This document shows, one piece after another, positions 61,009 to 64,000 of a stretch of 64,000 nucleotides of DNA. Within the stretch, counting starts at the first letter, position 1. Every line of letters begins with the position of its first letter. Origin of the DNA: Ferrovibrio sp046297595 (GTDB taxonomy: Bacteria > Pseudomonadota > Alphaproteobacteria > Ferrovibrionales > Ferrovibrionaceae); contig NZ_JBKBHT010000003.1 of the NCBI RefSeq assembly GCF_046297595.1, positions 496,001 through 560,000 on the forward strand. The letters run 5' to 3'. Both the position numbers and the translations under genes were made by a program. Under the pieces are notes generated by a model. The model saw only the letters and a list, made by a program, of their open reading frames with translations. It was not told where the DNA came from and searched no databases.

Positions 61009-61772
61009 CCGCGCTAGCCCTCGAAGACCTGCACAAGAGTTTCGGCGCCACGCCGATCATCCGGGGCGTGTCGCTGGATGTGGCCAAAGGCGAACGCCAC
61101 GCCATCATCGGGCCGAACGGCGCCGGCAAGTCGACGCTGTTCCACCTGATCTCGGGCCGCTTCCCGCTGACCAGCGGCAGCATCCGGCTGAACGGCGAGG
61201 ACATCACCGGGCTTAAGCCTTACCAGATCAACCGGCGCGGCTTGTCGCGCAGCTTCCAGGTCACCAACATCTTTCCGCGCCTGACCGTGTTCGAGAACCT
61301 GCGCTGTGCCGTGCTGTGGCAGATGGGCTATCGCTATTCCTTCTGGCAGAACATCCGCAAGACGGACGATGCCAATGCCCGCGCCGAGGCGGTGCTGCAG
61401 CAGATCGGCCTGGCCGAGCGCGCCATGATGCCGGCCGGCCTGCTGACCTATGCCGAGCAGCGCGCGCTGGAGATCGGCATCACGATTGCCGGCGGTGCCG
61501 AGGTGGTGATGCTGGACGAGCCTACAGCGGGCATGAGCCGCTCGGAGACCGCGCATTTCGTCGCCCTGATCCGCAAGATCACCGAAGGCAGGACCCTGAT
61601 CATGGTGGAGCATGACATGGGCGTGGTGTTCGACCTGGCCGACCGCATCAGCGTGCTGGTCTACGGCCAGATCATCGCCTGCGACACGCCGGTGAAGATC
61701 CGCGGCAACAAGGCGGTGCAGGAAGCCTATCTGGGGCAGGCCCTAGAGGCTCATGGGGAAGCGGAGCACTGA
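61005..61772 (+). CDS. livG: Branched-chain-type ABC ATPase (LivG)
   Basis: 255 residues. Walker A is intact (IIGPNGAGKSTLFHLI) and Walker B is VVMLDEPTAGM. The signature motif reads LTYAEQRALEIG where LSYGQQ or similar is usual, so LSGGQ is strongly diverged. The switch His is in MVEHDMGVVFDLAD. It forms the nucleotide-binding dimer with LivF and is coupled to livM. Confidence 0.95.
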   Translation: MTALALEDLHKSFGATPIIRGVSLDVAKGERHAIIGPNGAGKSTLFHLISGRFPLTSGSIRLNGEDITGLKPYQINRRGLSRSFQVTNIFPRLTVFENLRCAVLWQMGYRYSFWQNIRKTDDANARAEAVLQQIGLAERAMMPAGLLTYAEQRALEIGITIAGGAEVVMLDEPTAGMSRSETAHFVALIRKITEGRTLIMVEHDMGVVFDLADRISVLVYGQIIACDTPVKIRGNKAVQEAYLGQALEAHGEAEH

Positions 61773-61774
61773 TC

Positions 61775-62482
61775 ATGGCTGAAGCAATGCTCGATGTCCG
61801 CGACCTACATGCCTATTACGGCAAGAGCCATATCCTGCATGGCGTGACCTTCACGGTGATGCCGGGCGAAATCGTTTCGCTGCTGGGCCGCAACGGCGTG
61901 GGTCGCTCCACCACCATCAAGGCGATCATGGGCGACGTGCCGCCGCAAGGCTCGATCCTGTTCAAGGGCGAGCAGATCGTGGGCCGCAAGCCGCACGAGA
62001 TCGCGCGGCTGGGCCTGGGCTACGTGCCCGAGAACCGCGATATATTTCCCGCGCTCACTGTGCGCGAGAATCTCTATCTGGGCCAGAAATCGACGAAGGG
62101 CGGTGGGCGCTGGTCGATGGCCGACATGTTCGAGATCTTTCCCCGCCTGGAGGAACGCGCCGACACGGCGGCCGGCGTGCTGTCGGGCGGCGAGCAGCAG
62201 ATGCTGACCATGTGTCGCACCCTGATGGGCGATCCCGACCTGATCATGGTGGACGAGCCGACCGAGGGCCTGTCGCCCATGATGGTGGAGCATGTCGGCA
62301 AGCTGCTGGAACGCATCGCGTCGCGCGGCGTCTCGATCCTGCTGGTCGAGCAGAAGCTGACCATCGCGCTGAAGATCTGCCAGCGGCTCTATGTGATGGG
62401 CCATGGCCACATGGTATTCGAAGGCACGCCGCAGCAGCTGCTCGACGACGCCGCCATCCGCAAGGAGTGGCTGGAGGTTTAA
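61775..62482 (+). CDS. livF: Branched-chain-type ABC ATPase (LivF) with Arg in Walker A
   Basis: 235 residues. Walker A is LLGRNGVGRSTTIKAIM: the invariant Lys is Arg, with codon CGC. The rest is canonical: signature LSGGEQQMLTMCRTLM, Walker B LIMVDEPTEGLSP and switch VEQKL. With livG's diverged signature this suggests uneven nucleotide sites. Members of this transporter clade may share this change; I cannot test it here. Last gene of the operon; the exporter gene on the other strand ends 4 bp away. Confidence 0.94.
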   Translation: MAEAMLDVRDLHAYYGKSHILHGVTFTVMPGEIVSLLGRNGVGRSTTIKAIMGDVPPQGSILFKGEQIVGRKPHEIARLGLGYVPENRDIFPALTVRENLYLGQKSTKGGGRWSMADMFEIFPRLEERADTAAGVLSGGEQQMLTMCRTLMGDPDLIMVDEPTEGLSPMMVEHVGKLLERIASRGVSILLVEQKLTIALKICQRLYVMGHGHMVFEGTPQQLLDDAAIRKEWLEV

Positions 62483-62485
62483 GCC

Positions 62486-62806
62486 TCAGGCCGGCGTCGC
62501 TAGTTTGAGTCCGACGATGCCGGCCACGATCAGGCCGATGCAGACCAGCCGCAGCACGGCCGCGCTTTCGCCGAACAGCACGATGCCCAGGATCGCCGTG
62601 CCGATGGTGCCGATGCCGGTCCAGATCGCATAGGCGGTGCCGAGCGGCAGGTCCTTCAGCGCCAGGCCGAGCAGCCACAGACTGACGATCATCGATGCGA
62701 CCGTGGCAAGCGTGGGCCAGAGCCGCGAGAAACCCTCGGTATATTTCAGGCCCACGGCCCAGCCCACCTCGGCAAGACCGGCGAAAAACAGAATGACCCA
62801 TGCCAT
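62486..62806 (-). CDS. gdx: Guanidinium exporter Gdx (SugE), small multidrug resistance family
   Basis: 106 residues with four transmembrane helices. The first helix reads AGLAEVGWAVGLKYTEGFSR, which has the active-site Glu and the WAVGLKYT...FSRL fingerprint of the SugE/Gdx subclass rather than EmrE. TAYAIWTGIGTIGTAILGI and IGLIVAGIVGLKLATPA follow. It exports guanidinium in exchange for protons. A candidate guanidine-II riboswitch lies between its ribosome-binding site and the upstream gene. Confidence 0.93.
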   Translation of the reverse strand: MAWVILFFAGLAEVGWAVGLKYTEGFSRLWPTLATVASMIVSLWLLGLALKDLPLGTAYAIWTGIGTIGTAILGIVLFGESAAVLRLVCIGLIVAGIVGLKLATPA

Positions 62807-62815
62807 GGCGAATCG

Positions 62816-62879
62816 CTCCTTCGCTGCGCTGGCAGGGTCGTCCCCACCGATCCGTCCGGGAAGGCCGGGTCATCCCGGC
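62816..62879 (-). promoter_or_regulatory. Candidate guanidine-II (mini-ykkC) riboswitch upstream of gdx
   Basis: On the minus strand two short hairpins precede the gdx ribosome-binding site (AAGGAG, 62821-62816). The second, GGTGGGG-ACGA-CCCTGCC (62848-62831), has a 7-bp stem with two G-U pairs and the exact ACGR tetraloop. The first, GCCGGG-ATGA-CCCGGC (62879-62864), has a 6-bp stem but ATGA in the loop. The known class has two ACGR hairpins and is found before SugE/Gdx genes, so the context is right but the first loop deviates. Confidence 0.55.
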
Positions 62880-62924
62880 TGGAATGATATGGCGCGGGCC
62901 ATATGGGGCGACCGCGCGGCCGGG

Positions 62925-63464
62925 TCAAGCCGGGTCGTCGCCCGGCGTCATGATCTGTGCCGACAGCATCATGTCGGGCGTTTCGCCGTCAGAAGCCAGG
63001 GGCAGGATCATGCCTTCGAAATTCGCCGACAGGCCATGCATGGTGAAGCCGCTGACCGTGGCCCAGAGCGGAAGCCGTGCCTGCATCGACTGCAGGTAGG
63101 CTTCATGCACGCGGCTGGCGAAGGCCGGATCGGGATGCTGGTCGAGGAATTGGCCGGTGAGATCGAAGCCGCGATACATCGTCACGGCGCTGCCGAACAG
63201 GCGATAGCGGAAACGAGGACCGCCCTCGCCCGGCACAACATCCAGCAGGAAAACATGACCGAGTAGGTATTGCAGGTCCTCGGCGCCGAAATCGTTGCGC
63301 GACGGCAAAGGGCGACTGCCGCACCAACCCTGCCAGTCGCGCAGCAGCCGCAGCAGGCGCGGGTCGATCACATGCGGCGCAACAATGTCGGGCGCGGCAC
63401 AGATCACCTTGCGCGGCTGCGCCGTACTGAGCTGTACCGGAGCGGAATGATGGCGTCCCGTCAT
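62925..63464 (-). CDS. PAS_5-type single-domain protein (third of three)
   Basis: 179 residues from ATG 63464. The PAS_5 layout is clear: LLRLLRDWQGWCGSRPL, YLLGHVFLLDVVPGEGGPRF, RLFGSAVTMYRGFDLTGQFL, MILPLASDGETPDMMLS. It follows the chemoreceptor by 12 bp on the same strand, so co-transcription is likely. Function unknown. Confidence 0.8.
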   Translation of the reverse strand: MTGRHHSAPVQLSTAQPRKVICAAPDIVAPHVIDPRLLRLLRDWQGWCGSRPLPSRNDFGAEDLQYLLGHVFLLDVVPGEGGPRFRYRLFGSAVTMYRGFDLTGQFLDQHPDPAFASRVHEAYLQSMQARLPLWATVSGFTMHGLSANFEGMILPLASDGETPDMMLSAQIMTPGDDPA

Positions 63465-63476
63465 CGGGACTGCATA

Positions 63477-64000
63477 TCAGAATTCCTGCCAATCGTCGCC
63501 ATCCGGCGCAGGAGAGGCCGGCTTTGCACTCGCGGGCTTTGGGGTACTCGCAGGGGGATTGCCAGCGGGAGTCTTTCCTGCGGCGGGCCGAGTTGCGGCA
63601 GGCGGTGGCGCCGCCGGCTTTGCACTTGCCGGCGCGGCGGCAACAGGCTTCAAGGCGGCTGGTTTCTGCGTAGAAACCAAGGTGCCGTCGAGCCTGAAGA
63701 AACCGACCAGCGCCGAGAGCTCGCCCGCCTGGCTGGCCAGATTCTGCGCCGAGGCCGATGTCTCTTCGACCAGCGCACCGTTGCGCTGCGTCATCTCGTC
63801 CATCTGGCCGACGGCGGTGTTGATCTGCTCCAGGCCGGTGGCCTGCTCGCGGCTGGCGGCCGCGATCTCGGCCACGATGTCGCTCACCTTCTTGATTGCC
63901 GTGACGATCTCGGTCAGCGACGATCCGGTCTGGTTCACCAGGCTGGCGCCAGTCTTTACCTGGGCGTTGGATTCCTGGATCAGCGCCTTGATGTCCTTCG
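63477..64000 (-). CDS. Methyl-accepting chemotaxis protein, C-terminal part
   Basis: Partial gene, the N-terminus lies beyond the right edge. The visible 174 residues contain the end of the signalling hairpin (IVAEIAAASREQATGLEQIN, AVGQMDEMTQRNGALVEETS) and then a Pro/Ala-rich flexible tail of about 75 residues ending in DDWQEF. The last five residues fit the xWxxF pentapeptide that tethers CheR or CheB in some receptors. It transmits signals to CheA. Confidence 0.94.
   Translation of the reverse strand, partial: KDIKALIQESNAQVKTGASLVNQTGSSLTEIVTAIKKVSDIVAEIAAASREQATGLEQINTAVGQMDEMTQRNGALVEETSASAQNLASQAGELSALVGFFRLDGTLVSTQKPAALKPVAAAPASAKPAAPPPAATRPAAGKTPAGNPPASTPKPASAKPASPAPDGDDWQEF

Noticed and set aside
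61775..62482. LivF as a pseudogene because of the Walker A change
   Set aside because: Full length, intact signature, Walker B and switch motifs, and coupled operon position argue for a working gene.
62800..62930. Guanidine-I (ykkC) or guanidine-III riboswitch before gdx
   Set aside because: The conserved single-stranded blocks of those classes are not visible; only the short double-hairpin pattern is.
62931..62946. Third ACGA-containing hairpin upstream of gdx
   Set aside because: The ACGA sits in a six-base loop inside the PAS_5 coding end, not in a closed tetraloop.

Overview
The window is a high-GC, densely coded stretch of a bacterial chromosome, and gene content and order point to an alphaproteobacterium. 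Evidence for this is the neighbourhoods glnD-murJ-trpS, rsmB-rpe-heparinase and mutS-maeB, a NifU/Nfu protein and bactofilin, and two-domain malic enzyme. A Rhodospirillales-like genus is my guess, not something the sequence proves. I see no rRNA, tRNA, insertion sequence, prophage or CRISPR array. Both edges cut genes: a paralogous protein on the left and a chemoreceptor on the right.

Layout. 1-1538: two tandem paralogues of unknown function, the second carrying a helix-turn-helix tail. 1636-8255: RNase T2, endonuclease III, a translationally coupled set (BASS-type transporter, SDR epimerase, flavin monooxygenase) divergent from an AraC-type regulator, a PIN-like protein and a lipoprotein. 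8262-18121: bactofilin, EI24-family membrane protein, amidase, sugar/adenosine kinase, HutD protein, heparinase-like protein, rpe, thioesterase, rsmB-type methyltransferase, D-tartrate dehydratase. 18206-25085: cell-wall amidase, glycerophosphodiesterase, DnaJ-like chaperone, Sel1-repeat protein, glycine-zipper lipoprotein, Bax-like glucosaminidase, NfuA-like protein. 25259-34300: class III adenylate cyclase, a small PAS protein, universal stress protein, DUF2333, trpS, murJ, glnD.

34362-43802 is more accessory: SDR oxidoreductase, lipoproteins and binding proteins, LysE exporter, exported intradiol dioxygenase divergent from a TetR regulator, a DUF1127 protein, a TAXI-type TRAP transporter and a DinB protein. 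43799-55032 holds a second PAS protein, threonine synthase, a striking 210-bp array of 21 in-phase decamers, a GFA protein, a broken acetyltransferase, cold-shock protein, mutS, maeB and a first branched-chain-type binding protein. 55040-62482 is a coherent uptake locus: GntR regulator divergent from a secreted serine hydrolase, followed by a complete LivJ-H-M-G-F-type ABC importer. The right end has a guanidinium exporter preceded by a candidate guanidine-II riboswitch, a third PAS protein and the chemoreceptor tail.

The main points for follow-up are the decamer array (45721-45930), the candidate riboswitch (62831-62879), a GntR-type operator half shared by the serine-hydrolase and TRAP promoters, and a TetR operator lying inside the spacer of an apparently leaderless promoter. 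Other points are the Arg-for-Lys Walker A of LivF and a 76-bp identical patch between the two binding-protein paralogues.
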